Positions 8,615 to 17,348 of a DNA stretch of 64,000 nt are shown here, one piece after another. Under the pieces are notes generated by a model, which saw only the letters and a program-made list of their open reading frames with translations, had not been told where the DNA came from and searched no databases. The position numbers were made by a program, and so were the translations under genes. Every line of letters starts with the position of its first letter. The first letter of the stretch is position 1. Origin of the DNA: Sulfitobacter sp. JL08 (GTDB lineage: Bacteria > Pseudomonadota > Alphaproteobacteria > Rhodobacterales > Rhodobacteraceae); assembly GCF_003352045.1 (NCBI RefSeq), contig NZ_CP025815.1, positions 1,178,001 to 1,242,000 on the forward strand. The letters are read 5' to 3'.

Positions 8615-9766
8615 CTAGGTTGCCTTTATCGCACGCTTAAATAGGTTTGCAGTGTCCCGTAGCGGTTTTAGAGCCGGATAAGTGTCATATAATGACTGCT
8701 CAACGGCGTAATGACTATGAGGAATAGGATCTGAGGCCATAATTGCATCGAACTCAGCCAGTGTGAAACCGAGCTTCTTGGTCACAAATAAGCGGTCTTC
8801 TTCTTGGTGCTCAAGTGGATATGGTGGCATTTCAAGCTCTGCCAGCGCGGCCTCTTTTGTAATTTGGCCCGCATATATAAGATTGGATAAATGCGCTTTG
8901 CGCTTATCGGCAAAAAATTTCTTAGGTAAGATATATCCTTGGTAGAAGCGGGTGAAAATACTTTCATGATGTTTTCCGCCATAATCTCGCCAGCCCAACT
9001 CATCTTGTATCTGTGCCTTGACAGCAGCTTTGTCATAAGGAACCCAGTTTAGAATTGAATGTGATCTGACATTCAATACCATCAAGTCCCACTTCTTGAC
9101 CTTCAAATTGATGAAGGGATAGGTCTTAAGCGGAACCTTTCCAAACTCGCGATGAATTGCGCGGATGTTTACATGGTCCGTCTTGTTGTAAATCCAGTGC
9201 GGCGGCATAACAAACTCCGTCACTATGTTTGTGCCACTCAAAATATGTTTGAGGCCATATTTTGCAGCGAGCTTGTAGAGTGTCGCGAAAATTGCGTGAT
9301 CCGAAATCACCTCGATGTCTATAACGTTAGACAACAGGTAGGCGCGCTGTAAGTCACGAAACTCCTGCCAGTCGATTACCAGTGTGTGAAGATCGATATC
9401 AAGTCGGCTGACAATTTGCTCGATATTCATCACTGCAAGCTCGGAGTTCCATCCGTTGTCGAGATGGACTGCAAGAGGTCGCAAACCCAGACGTCGCGCC
9501 TGTAGGGCGACATAAGTGCTATCTACCCCTCCAGACAGCCCCATGATGCAATCATAGGGCTTGCCTTTACCTTCCTCCTTGATTTGCGCCGCGAGTGCCT
9601 GAAGGCGGACTTCACCCTGTTCGGGCGACGGCACATGCTCGTCTTCAGCGGCTTTGTAGGCGTTATAATAGTTGCAGCGACCCTTCGAATCGAAGGTCAT
9701 GGTTGGGTCGTCACGCGTATCGAGCACTCCGACACTGCATTGGCGATAGTTGGACAGTTGGTTCAT
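8615..9766 (-). CDS. N-acetyl sugar amidotransferase (WbpG/WbuX family), degenerate Cys motif
   Basis: 383 aa. The PP-loop ATP site GLSGGVDSTYVAL and VHLDNGWN are clear, as in N-type ATP pyrophosphatases. These ligases use ammonia from HisH/HisF to convert an N-acetyl group to an acetamidino group. The usual N-terminal C-x2-C...C-x2-C zinc motif is half lost: Cys10 and Cys31 remain but the partners are Gly13 and Tyr34. ATG at 9766 is chosen, one base past the previous gene's stop; the upstream open extension would lie inside that gene. A second family member with all four Cys is at 15520-16668. Confidence 0.9.
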   Translation of the reverse strand: MNQLSNYRQCSVGVLDTRDDPTMTFDSKGRCNYYNAYKAAEDEHVPSPEQGEVRLQALAAQIKEEGKGKPYDCIMGLSGGVDSTYVALQARRLGLRPLAVHLDNGWNSELAVMNIEQIVSRLDIDLHTLVIDWQEFRDLQRAYLLSNVIDIEVISDHAIFATLYKLAAKYGLKHILSGTNIVTEFVMPPHWIYNKTDHVNIRAIHREFGKVPLKTYPFINLKVKKWDLMVLNVRSHSILNWVPYDKAAVKAQIQDELGWRDYGGKHHESIFTRFYQGYILPKKFFADKRKAHLSNLIYAGQITKEAALAELEMPPYPLEHQEEDRLFVTKKLGFTLAEFDAIMASDPIPHSHYAVEQSLYDTYPALKPLRDTANLFKRAIKAT

Positions 9767-9767
9767 C

Positions 9768-11039
9768 CTAGAGGGATTTCTGTAGATTAAGTGCAAGAGC
9801 CCTCTGGTAGGTTTCACGCAACTGCGTGCAGAAGACATCCGGCCCAAATCGAGCAAGCGCCTCCGCTCTAATGGCTCCGGAATCAAAGAGATCGGGTTGC
9901 GACATGAACTCAGTTATTGCGCTTACCAAACCGGCGTGGTCTCCGGGATTGACTAAGAAGCCACTTTTCGGAGTTACAATCTCCTCCGGACCTCCAGAAG
10001 CTATCGCAAGAACGGGCAAGCCACATGACATCGCCTCAATCAACACCACTCCAAAAGTTTCAAAACTACTCGGAAAAACTAGCGCATCCGCTGCGAGCAT
10101 CTCTGACCTTACTCCATCCTGATCGAGTTGCCCAAGGAAAGTTACACGGTCTTCCAGCCCCAGTCTTGCGGCTCTTGCCTTAAGCTCTTCAAGTAGCGGA
10201 CCGTCACCAACAATTCGCAAGTTCGGCCCATCAATCTCTGCCAATGCATCCAACAGGCTTGCTTGGTTTTTGATTGGTAAAAGACTTCCAACCGTCAGGA
10301 GGGTCACGCGGTCGGCTTTGTTGGTCTGGGCGACCTCTTGAAGAAAAAACGGGGGTATAACGTTGCCAATAACAATCGGAGGATGCGGCAATGTCCCGAG
10401 GCGTGTTTCTAAACTGTTCGTCAAAGCGTCGCTCACAGGCAGAATGGCAGAGCTCTTTGCTAGAACCTGAGTGATAGCGGGGAATAGTGCCGATGGAATC
10501 AAACCCTGATGGTAGTATGACGAATGCTCGCTCAGCACATAGGGGACACCATACTTCGCTTCGATCCACTGCGCGAGGAAGCCTGCTGGAAGGGAGTTAT
10601 GGGCATGGATTATGTCAGGTTGCCCGTACTTAGATACATAGAAACGAAACCCTGCCCGTCCCGCTCGACACCACCATAAGTGATCGCAGCGATCAGATGG
10701 TGGTGTGAGGTATAGCCCTTCGATCCGCACGACCGGTGTTTCGGCAATCTCCTCACAGGATACCATGCTGTGCGAAGATGTAAGGCGTTTTAAGAGACAT
10801 GAGGCGAGGGTTAAGGTTCCAACCTGATCAAGCGCATTGCCCGCGCGCTTGCCAACCAACCGCAATGCTATCGTCTTGAGATACATCGGCAAGGAATGGC
10901 GCAAACGAACCGAGAGAACGCCGATGCGTTCGCCCCTCCCAGTGGCGCGCAGTGCTTCTATCTGATGCCGTTGAAAAATCCCGGCCATTGGGGCATATGA
11001 CGGCACGTACTCTTCGCTGGGTAAAACTAGGATGTGCAT
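9768..11039 (-). CDS. Glycosyltransferase family 4
   Basis: 423 aa with the start at MHILVLPSEEYVPSYAPMAG (11039), 13 bp after the methyltransferase stop. GT-B landmarks: DIIHAHNSLPAGFLAQW in the N-terminal domain; LLTVGSLLPIKNQASLLDAL, VGDGPLLEELKARA and PSSFETFGVVLIEAMSCGLP with the EX7E glutamates in the C-terminal domain. A textbook GT4 enzyme of the WcaL/RfaB type, presumably using a nucleotide sugar on a membrane lipid-linked acceptor. Specificity unknown. Confidence 0.9.
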   Translation of the reverse strand: MHILVLPSEEYVPSYAPMAGIFQRHQIEALRATGRGERIGVLSVRLRHSLPMYLKTIALRLVGKRAGNALDQVGTLTLASCLLKRLTSSHSMVSCEEIAETPVVRIEGLYLTPPSDRCDHLWWCRAGRAGFRFYVSKYGQPDIIHAHNSLPAGFLAQWIEAKYGVPYVLSEHSSYYHQGLIPSALFPAITQVLAKSSAILPVSDALTNSLETRLGTLPHPPIVIGNVIPPFFLQEVAQTNKADRVTLLTVGSLLPIKNQASLLDALAEIDGPNLRIVGDGPLLEELKARAARLGLEDRVTFLGQLDQDGVRSEMLAADALVFPSSFETFGVVLIEAMSCGLPVLAIASGGPEEIVTPKSGFLVNPGDHAGLVSAITEFMSQPDLFDSGAIRAEALARFGPDVFCTQLRETYQRALALNLQKSL

Positions 11040-11052
11040 TAGCGTATAAGCG

Positions 11053-11850
11053 TCAGACCTTGCGGCATATAAAGAGCTCGGTAGAGGGGCCACGGGTAAG
11101 TGTCCGAATTGAGAGCCTTTCCAGGGGTAACCAGAGTGCCCCAATTACTCTTCCCCAGCCCTCTCCACGCGCAGCGAGCCGATAAGTAAGTTTGAAGAGT
11201 TTGCGCAAAATGCGGCTTTTCGAACGAACAGGATCATTCATAAAAACAAACATTGGAACAGTTCCAATCACCGTGAACCCATATTGAGCAAGCAACTCCC
11301 GGGTCCAATTCTCCGCCCGCGAAACCTGATGCGGACCATGAACTATCGTACGGTCGGAAAGGTTATCTGAGAAAATGAAATGTCCGCCCTTGTGTACCAT
11401 TTCACCAATATTACTGATGGCTCGAGCATATGCAGCATCATCAATGATATGAAAAAGTATATCCATTGCAGAAACAAAGTCGAATTTTTGCCCTGTGATT
11501 GTGTCTGGCAGTTCTCCTCCAATGTCACAGCGAAGGAAGCTGGCGGAGGGGACGGCCTGACTCAGGGCTTCCACTGCTGTATTTGTAATGTCGGAACCAA
11601 CCAGAATATCGGGCTCGCAATCAATCCACTGGCGAACATAAAATCCAGTACCAGAGCCGATGTCGAGAACTCGAGCGCCCCGTGTTTTGGCCTTAGTCTT
11701 CGCGAGCGCTAAGGAAAACGCATCGCCTCTAATACGATAGAGATCATTATTATATGAAACTGGCAAGCCAATGTCACCAACTCCTTGTGAATCGTAGCGC
11801 TTGGAAAGTCTGCTCTCCCAATAGTGCTCTGCGTCGAAAGGCGTTCTCAA
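11053..11850 (-). CDS. Class I SAM-dependent methyltransferase
   Basis: 265 aa. Motif I VLDIGSGTGFYVRQW, motif II LVGSDITNTAVEAL and FDFVSAMDILFHIIDD mark a Rossmann-type methyltransferase. The frame opens right after the upstream gene's stop (11881), and the only usual start is TTG at 11850. Role in sugar or glycan-end methylation is inferred from the operon. In ABC-exported glycans a terminal methyl group can act as a chain-length stop, but nothing here proves that. Confidence 0.82.
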   Translation of the reverse strand: MRTPFDAEHYWESRLSKRYDSQGVGDIGLPVSYNNDLYRIRGDAFSLALAKTKAKTRGARVLDIGSGTGFYVRQWIDCEPDILVGSDITNTAVEALSQAVPSASFLRCDIGGELPDTITGQKFDFVSAMDILFHIIDDAAYARAISNIGEMVHKGGHFIFSDNLSDRTIVHGPHQVSRAENWTRELLAQYGFTVIGTVPMFVFMNDPVRSKSRILRKLFKLTYRLAARGEGWGRVIGALWLPLERLSIRTLTRGPSTELFICRKV

Positions 11851-11880
11851 GGGCGATGTTTTCCGGGTTTGGACATAAAT

Positions 11881-12747
11881 TCAGCTTCCTGTTCGAGCCG
11901 CAGCCAGAGGAGAAATAACGGTTCGAATATGGCGCAATGCTGCGAACATCCGGCCCTGACGCAGAACCGTGCGGAGGGCGAATTTGGTTTCGCGCTGGCG
12001 GATGATGTCGAGCGCACGGACGCGCTCTTCCTGAGTGAGCGGGCAGTGTGGGTGCGATAGAGCAGCAATTATTACTTTGACCCGCAACGCGGCCCGTTCT
12101 CCTGCACTATTGACGTTTTTTTCTTGACCAGGATGGATCCGATCCCAAACCAGCGCGGGGGTAAGCAATACGAGCGGATAGCGCGCACCAATTTTTAGCC
12201 AAAACTCCATATCACCCACATCGCGCACTCCGGAAAACCCGCCAACAGCCTCGAAGGCTGACCGGCGTATGATGGCGGAGCCTGGGGCACGACCGAACAA
12301 CTCACGACCCAGGAAATTTTCCCGATAGGTCGCCTCCGGCTCAAATTGGATTGGGTGGGGACGGTCATATTCTGCACGCGCTGATAGACCAAATCCCGCA
12401 TCAGGGAATTTTTCCATACACCTAACCATCACAGATAGGCCCCAAGGATATATCATGTCATCGCTATCAACATATTTGAGGTACGTACCTGTAGCTAGGG
12501 ATGCAGCCTTGTTCCGATTCGGATAGTCTCCGTTGTTTTGAGTATTTACAAATACTTTCAAGCGGTCGTCTTTCTCCGCATAGCTTTGGGCGACCCGAAC
12601 GGAGCGGTCCTCAGAGCAATCATCCACAATGATCAACTCGAAGTCCGTGAAATCTGAAGCGAGGACACTTTCGATCGCATCAGCAATGAACTCTTCTCGG
12701 TTGTAGACGGTCATCAGCACGCTGACGATTGGGGCTGGAGCGATCAC
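11881..12747 (-). CDS. Glycosyltransferase family 2
   Basis: 288 aa, GTG start at 12747 overlapping the previous stop (GTGA). GT-A signature IVSVLMTVYNREEFIADAI, then LIIVDDCSEDRS, and the metal-binding DxD-like KYVDSDDMIYPWG near residue 95. Followed by GRAPGSAIIRRSAFEAVGGF, typical of bacterial GT2. It uses a nucleotide sugar; acceptor unknown. Confidence 0.87.
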   Translation of the reverse strand: MIAPAPIVSVLMTVYNREEFIADAIESVLASDFTDFELIIVDDCSEDRSVRVAQSYAEKDDRLKVFVNTQNNGDYPNRNKAASLATGTYLKYVDSDDMIYPWGLSVMVRCMEKFPDAGFGLSARAEYDRPHPIQFEPEATYRENFLGRELFGRAPGSAIIRRSAFEAVGGFSGVRDVGDMEFWLKIGARYPLVLLTPALVWDRIHPGQEKNVNSAGERAALRVKVIIAALSHPHCPLTQEERVRALDIIRQRETKFALRTVLRQGRMFAALRHIRTVISPLAAARTGS

Positions 12748-13715
12748 GGGGCGGCCCCTGCTTGGCGTTTGAGTGGGACCGGGGGGGTGCCGCCAAAGCG
12801 ATCATGGAGTGCTGCAAGGGCGTCCGGGCCGTCTGCGGCTGCGCGTCGGACAAGGGCCACTCCCTCGGTTATGGCGCGATCCAATTCGCGGCGATGCCGC
12901 CACCATCTCAGCTTGGCCGCCATCGGCACGGACCGCTCGCGCAAGAGGCGTGCGCCGATCCGCAGCGGTTTCTCTTCAGTGTGCTCGGGCAGGGTGCCGA
13001 AGAGCGCGTGGCGCAGGATGCCCACGGTAACAGTGCGCTTGAGCGTGGTGTCGTAGTTGTCCAAGTGCCAGTGGTAGACACGGGCGCCCGGATGCCGCGC
13101 AATCGCATAACCGGAACGAAATGCGTCGATTGCGAAGAGCACATCCTCGCCATACACCACTCGTCGAAAGGGAATCTTTTCAAGGACTCCGCGCCGGTAC
13201 AGAGCGTTCACATCGTCAATCGCGCAGGCTGCATGCTTTTGGTTGGGAGTAGCCGCGTCATAGGCTGCGGGGGTGTCAAAACGGGCAATGGAGAGCTTGG
13301 GAGTCGAGACAGGGCGAAACCACTCCAGCGGACTTGTGTCGGCACGGTGAGCCACGACCTGCGCCCCCGATACCACCGCGATATCATCCGCTACAAAACC
13401 GCTGAGCAGCCTTTCAATCCAGCGCTCATCAACAGCCCATGCATCGCCGACGGTAAAGAGGATAAATTCGCCTTTGGCTTCGCGCACCCCGAGGTTGCGG
13501 GTATCGCCGTGATTGAACTCGGAGCCGGGGATTTCGATCAGCCGGGTCCTAGTGTAACTGCGCACGATGTCCTGAGTGCCATCGGTTGAACCGCTGTCGA
13601 TCACGAGGATTTCGAGCACGGGCACCGTCTGGGAGAGGATGCCCTCTAGGCACATCGCTAATTTGGCCGCTTCATTGCGGACTGGGATCACGACCGATAT
13701 TGTAGGGGGTGTCAT
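12744..13715 (-). CDS. Glycosyltransferase family 2 (rhamnosyltransferase-like)
   Basis: 323 aa. ISVVIPVRNEAAKLAMCLEG, ILVIDSGSTDGTQDIV and FNHGDTRNLGVREAKGEF follow the pattern of rhamnosyltransferase-type GT2 proteins (the FNHG-x-TRN stretch is typical), and FRRVVYGEDVLFAIDAFRSG carries the conserved ED. ATG at 13715 lies 4 bp from the nucleotidyltransferase stop. If the rhamnosyltransferase likeness holds, a deoxyhexose derived from the GDP-mannose dehydratase product could be the donor; that link is inference. Confidence 0.86.
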   Translation of the reverse strand: MTPPTISVVIPVRNEAAKLAMCLEGILSQTVPVLEILVIDSGSTDGTQDIVRSYTRTRLIEIPGSEFNHGDTRNLGVREAKGEFILFTVGDAWAVDERWIERLLSGFVADDIAVVSGAQVVAHRADTSPLEWFRPVSTPKLSIARFDTPAAYDAATPNQKHAACAIDDVNALYRRGVLEKIPFRRVVYGEDVLFAIDAFRSGYAIARHPGARVYHWHLDNYDTTLKRTVTVGILRHALFGTLPEHTEEKPLRIGARLLRERSVPMAAKLRWWRHRRELDRAITEGVALVRRAAADGPDALAALHDRFGGTPPVPLKRQAGAAP

Positions 13716-13719
13716 CTGG

Positions 13720-14490
13720 TCAGAGTTGGAATTTCTTGAGCGCTGAGTTCAAATCTGTCGATGTGCCGATGTCGATATATTTTCCATCCTCGAATATTAG
13801 CCCCTTTACGGTCAGTTTCAATTCAAGCGCGTAGTTGAAGATATCGCCCAGAACCACCTCCTTGCCGCTGTATTCGGTCGCATGGAGGTAGTCCCCTATC
13901 AGTCCTGTGAAAGCCGGGGACCAGCAGCATGCTCCCCACATGTAGCGCAATTTGGAAGCTTTGGGCTTGTCGATGGTTCGGATTACGTTAGCCTCTGTAT
14001 CCATCTCGACCATTCCAAATTTGGACGGGTTGTTGGTGGGGAAGAGCGCGAGCGTAAGGTCCGCCATCTGCTCGGCGTGGAAGGCGTGGAGACGCTTGAA
14101 GCAATCGGAGGGTTCGATGATCGTGTCGGGCATTCCAAAGAGCACTGTTTGCCCGTCGAGCCACGCGCGTGCGAGGTCGATAGCATACGGCATTCCGTGC
14201 AGCTCTTCCTGAAAGAGATAGCTGATGTTAGTGTCAAACCGCGAGCCGTCACCATAGTAGCGCATCAAGTCCCATTTACCGTTCCCGAGGATGAAGAACA
14301 CCTGTTGTGCGCCCGCTTCAACGAGGTGTTCGAGGAGATACTGGCTCACCACCTTGGGGCGCTTTTCTATCGTGCCATCGACGTTGAGGTCCTGATAGCC
14401 AACGGGGAAGAGTTCCTTGGGGCAGGGGAAGGGGAAAAGACGGGAGCCTTGTCCGGCGGCGGGAACAATGGCGGCGATACGGTCAGTCAT
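13720..14490 (-). CDS. Sugar nucleotidyltransferase
   Basis: 256 aa. AAIVPAAGQGSRLFPFPCPK is the nucleotidyltransferase G-x-G-(S/T)-R-...-P-K signature. The body keeps YLLEHLVEAGAQQVFFILG, LFGMPDTIIEP and LRYMWGACCWSPAF, as in glucose-1-phosphate thymidylyl/uridylyltransferase-like proteins. ATG at 14490 is preferred over an upstream extension lying inside the preceding gene. It likely activates a sugar-1-phosphate for this polysaccharide; the NTP cannot be decided. Confidence 0.83.
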   Translation of the reverse strand: MTDRIAAIVPAAGQGSRLFPFPCPKELFPVGYQDLNVDGTIEKRPKVVSQYLLEHLVEAGAQQVFFILGNGKWDLMRYYGDGSRFDTNISYLFQEELHGMPYAIDLARAWLDGQTVLFGMPDTIIEPSDCFKRLHAFHAEQMADLTLALFPTNNPSKFGMVEMDTEANVIRTIDKPKASKLRYMWGACCWSPAFTGLIGDYLHATEYSGKEVVLGDIFNYALELKLTVKGLIFEDGKYIDIGTSTDLNSALKKFQL

Positions 14491-14503
14491 AGGGAGGTCC
14501 GGT

Positions 14504-15517
14504 TCAGGCTGTTGGTGTGTAGGGTAGGCGGCCGAGTGTGGCTTTGGTGTCGAATGGCCGCAGCAGGGCTTCGACGCGTCTCCGCACAGGACCAAGACGC
14601 GTGGCGCGGGTCCAGTGGGCCAGCACGACGATGCGCAGGTTGCTAGCTTCGCGGGCGGTCAGGACGCCTTCGCGGCTGGCCCAGTCGAGCATTTGACGTG
14701 CAAGTGGCATCTGACCTGACCGCGCCGCGCCAGAGATTACTTCAGCCGCCATGAAACGAGCTTGGGGGATGCGCGCATTCATCCCGTTCTCGCGCAGGAG
14801 AGCCACAGCGCGGCGCAGCACGGTGGCGCGGCTCTCTTGTTTGGCGGGGGTAAAGAAGTCCTTGCGGCTCAAGCTACCATGGTTCGTTCGGTTGTGCAGA
14901 TCAGGCGGCAGATCGAAGAATTTTCCGTATGCATAGCCTTGAATGTAGGCGCGGAAGAAGAGGTCTATGTCCTGCCACATCAGCAGTTCGGGGTCCCACA
15001 TTCCGATATCAATGAAGGCTTGGCGGCGGAAGAGGATGCCGGTGCCTTGGGCGATAGCGTCCTGGCGGAACTGCCGGGTCAACTCGTCAGTATCGGGCTT
15101 GTCGATGTTCCACCACACTCGCAGATCGCCGGGGATTTTCTCAAACATCAGGCTGGGGAAAATCCCGAATGTCAGGTCTGGCGAAGCGTCCATCACGCGG
15201 ACTCGGTTTTCCAGACAGAATGGCTCGATGATGTCGTCGGTGTCGAGGAACATCACATATTCGGCGCTGGTCGCGATCACCCCTTCGTTGCGGCAGGTGC
15301 AGGCCCCTTTGGGCTGGGTCGTGCGGTCGGTCAGGATGATGCGGGGATCACGAGCGGCATATTCCGCGATGATGTCCTTGGTGCGATCAGTGGAACCATC
15401 GTCCACCACCCGCAATTCCCAGTGGGGCCATGTCTGCGCAAGGACGCTGTCGAGCGTTTCGGCGACAAGGTGCTCGCGGTTGAAAGCGGGCATGCAGAGG
15501 GCTACGGTGGAGGGCAT
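14504..15517 (-). CDS. Glycosyltransferase family 2
   Basis: 337 aa, ATG at 15517 two bases after the stop of the amidotransferase gene. VALCMPAFNREHLVAETLDS, LRVVDDGSTDRTKDII and MFLDTDDIIEPFCL (DxD) are the GT-A core; MWQDIDLFFRAYIQGY is the region with the catalytic base. The last 100 residues are helical and Arg-rich, perhaps for membrane contact. Specificity unknown. Confidence 0.87.
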   Translation of the reverse strand: MPSTVALCMPAFNREHLVAETLDSVLAQTWPHWELRVVDDGSTDRTKDIIAEYAARDPRIILTDRTTQPKGACTCRNEGVIATSAEYVMFLDTDDIIEPFCLENRVRVMDASPDLTFGIFPSLMFEKIPGDLRVWWNIDKPDTDELTRQFRQDAIAQGTGILFRRQAFIDIGMWDPELLMWQDIDLFFRAYIQGYAYGKFFDLPPDLHNRTNHGSLSRKDFFTPAKQESRATVLRRAVALLRENGMNARIPQARFMAAEVISGAARSGQMPLARQMLDWASREGVLTAREASNLRIVVLAHWTRATRLGPVRRRVEALLRPFDTKATLGRLPYTPTA

Positions 15518-15519
15518 GG

Positions 15520-16668
15520 TCACGCCGACTTCCATGCCTTGTAGCGACGCCACAGAGGCAGGAGCGGTTTGGCGAGTGGGTAGCGGGAGAAGAACCAGCG
15601 GTAGTTTTCGAAATCGAGGTGGCGGCGCGGTGGCTCTTTCATCAACACTTCAAACTCTTCGACCGACAGACGTAGTTTCTTGCACACAAACTCCAGATCG
15701 TCACGGGCCTGATCGGGTGGATAGATGTCCTGCTGGAATTCGAAGAGCGCTTCTTCGCGGGTCAACATACCGGAGCAAACCAGGTTCGAAAGATGCGCCT
15801 TGCGCTTATCTACGCCAAACTTCCTAGGTAGGATGTAGCCTTGATAGAAGCGGGTGAAGATGCTCTCGTGATGTTTGCCATCATAAGGCACCCAGCCTAA
15901 TTCGCGGATTATATCGGCACGGGCCTCTTGGACATCAAAGGGTATCACATTAAGGATCTCGACGATCTTGATCCCGGCGGATCGAATGCGGCGGCGCTGG
16001 CGCGCGTCGAGGAATGGATAATTGCGCAGAGGTCTGCCACCCCCGTGCTTGCGGTAAATGTCGCGGATGTTTGCATCGTCCATCTTGTCGTAGATCCAGT
16101 GGCCGGGTAGGAACTGCTCCGTAGCCACGTTCACACCGCTAATGATGTGCCCGATTCCGTTGCGGATCGCCAATTCGTAGAGCGCGCCATAGATTGCATG
16201 ATCCGAGAGCGCCTCAATGTCGATGACGCCTGCGCGGAGATAGGCCAGTTGCAACTCGCGAAAATCGTCCCAATCGATGACATAGGTTTCGAGATCGTAA
16301 TCCAGCGTGGTCACGACTCGATCGATGTTCTGAACTGCCAGTTCCGTGTTCCAGCCATTGTCGAAATGGACACAAAGGGGGCGGAGGCCGAGGCGCTTGA
16401 GCAAGAGCGCTATATAAGTGCTGTCCACGCCGCCGGAGATACCGAGGAGGCAATCATAGGGCTTTCCTTGGCCCGCCGCCTTCATTTCTGCAATGATCGG
16501 CGCAAGGAGAACCGCGCTTTCCTCCGTTGTCTTGGGAACGCGGGCGAAGGCCACATCGAAGGATTGGCAATGGTTGCACAGCCCTTCTTCGTTGAAGGTT
16601 GTCTGCGGATCGTCCACCATCGTCATGATACAACGGGTGCAGGCGGACTGGGACTGGGTTTGGGTCAT
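15520..16668 (-). CDS. N-acetyl sugar amidotransferase (WbuX family) with intact Cys4 motif
   Basis: 382 aa. Starts MTQTQSQSACTRCIMTM with Cys10, Cys13, Cys31 and Cys34 forming a full zinc-type knuckle, then the PP-loop GISGGVDSTYIAL and VHFDNGWN. Strongly alike throughout to the gene at 8615-9766 (shared HHESIFTRFYQGYILP and KRKAHLSNL), so they are paralogues. No second HisH/HisF pair is beside it; both ligases may share the one at 7.2-8.6 kb. It probably amidinates a different sugar or position. ATG at 16668 is 4 bp from the preceding stop. Confidence 0.9.
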   Translation of the reverse strand: MTQTQSQSACTRCIMTMVDDPQTTFNEEGLCNHCQSFDVAFARVPKTTEESAVLLAPIIAEMKAAGQGKPYDCLLGISGGVDSTYIALLLKRLGLRPLCVHFDNGWNTELAVQNIDRVVTTLDYDLETYVIDWDDFRELQLAYLRAGVIDIEALSDHAIYGALYELAIRNGIGHIISGVNVATEQFLPGHWIYDKMDDANIRDIYRKHGGGRPLRNYPFLDARQRRRIRSAGIKIVEILNVIPFDVQEARADIIRELGWVPYDGKHHESIFTRFYQGYILPRKFGVDKRKAHLSNLVCSGMLTREEALFEFQQDIYPPDQARDDLEFVCKKLRLSVEEFEVLMKEPPRRHLDFENYRWFFSRYPLAKPLLPLWRRYKAWKSA

Positions 16669-16672
16669 TGGG

Positions 16673-17347
16673 TTAGATCCAAAGGCAGTCGCGGCGATAT
16701 TGGTCGAAGTCTTGCGCCCGTAGATAGCCGATATAGGCATTTTCGGAGGTCTTAGGGACGCACAGAGCAGGGTCGAGATCGCGGAGCTTTCGGGCGGGGT
16801 TGCCGGCGATGATACAGTGCCCTTCGGGGAAGGACTTGGTAACCACCGCTCCTGCTCCCACGATGGTGAAATCCCCCAGCGTGACATCCGGAAGTATCAC
16901 GCAATTCGAACCAATCCAGCAGTAGGATCCGATTGCCACGGAACCCTGCACGGCCGCGTCAAGGTTATAGACATCATGGTTGCTTGTAATGATCGACGTA
17001 TTCGCGGCGATTTGAGTGTAGTCCCCGATTACGAGCGGTCCGATGCCCTGAATGTAGCACCCCGGCTCAATGCCTGGATTGCTATCGCATCCGACAACGA
17101 TGTTCTGTGGTTGTACAACCTTGCTTGAGAAATGAACTCCCCAATAAGCCTTGCGATTGAACCCGAGCACCTTCTGGAAAAACCAAACGGAAAGGGTGAT
17201 CGGCGCCTGCTTGGGTTCGTATGCTCCAAGGAAATGGAATGCGGGGATGCGTTTGATCAGGCTGTACAGTGCCGATCGGACCATGCGGATGGCTTTGCGA
17301 GCGGCTCTAACAGGTCGAGGGCCGAATTTATTGCGGGCTGCGGACAA
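16673..17347 (-). CDS. Left-handed beta-helix acyltransferase (WcaF/maltose acetyltransferase type)
   Basis: About 224 aa. Hexapeptide repeats from about residue 90 on (GIGPLVIGDYTQIAANTSII, then GSYCWIGSNCVILPDVTLGD), with the acceptor-site TSNHDVYNL containing the catalytic His, and the end HCIIAGNPARKLRDL. It should O- or N-acetylate a glycan sugar from acetyl-CoA. I propose TTG at 17347, with AGGAAA in the transporter gene's last codons 7 bp upstream; an internal ATG at 17284 is the alternative. The lysine/arginine-rich N-terminus and WFFQKVLGFNR look like membrane contact. Confidence 0.82.
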   Translation of the reverse strand: MSAARNKFGPRPVRAARKAIRMVRSALYSLIKRIPAFHFLGAYEPKQAPITLSVWFFQKVLGFNRKAYWGVHFSSKVVQPQNIVVGCDSNPGIEPGCYIQGIGPLVIGDYTQIAANTSIITSNHDVYNLDAAVQGSVAIGSYCWIGSNCVILPDVTLGDFTIVGAGAVVTKSFPEGHCIIAGNPARKLRDLDPALCVPKTSENAYIGYLRAQDFDQYRRDCLWI

Positions 17348-17348
17348 G

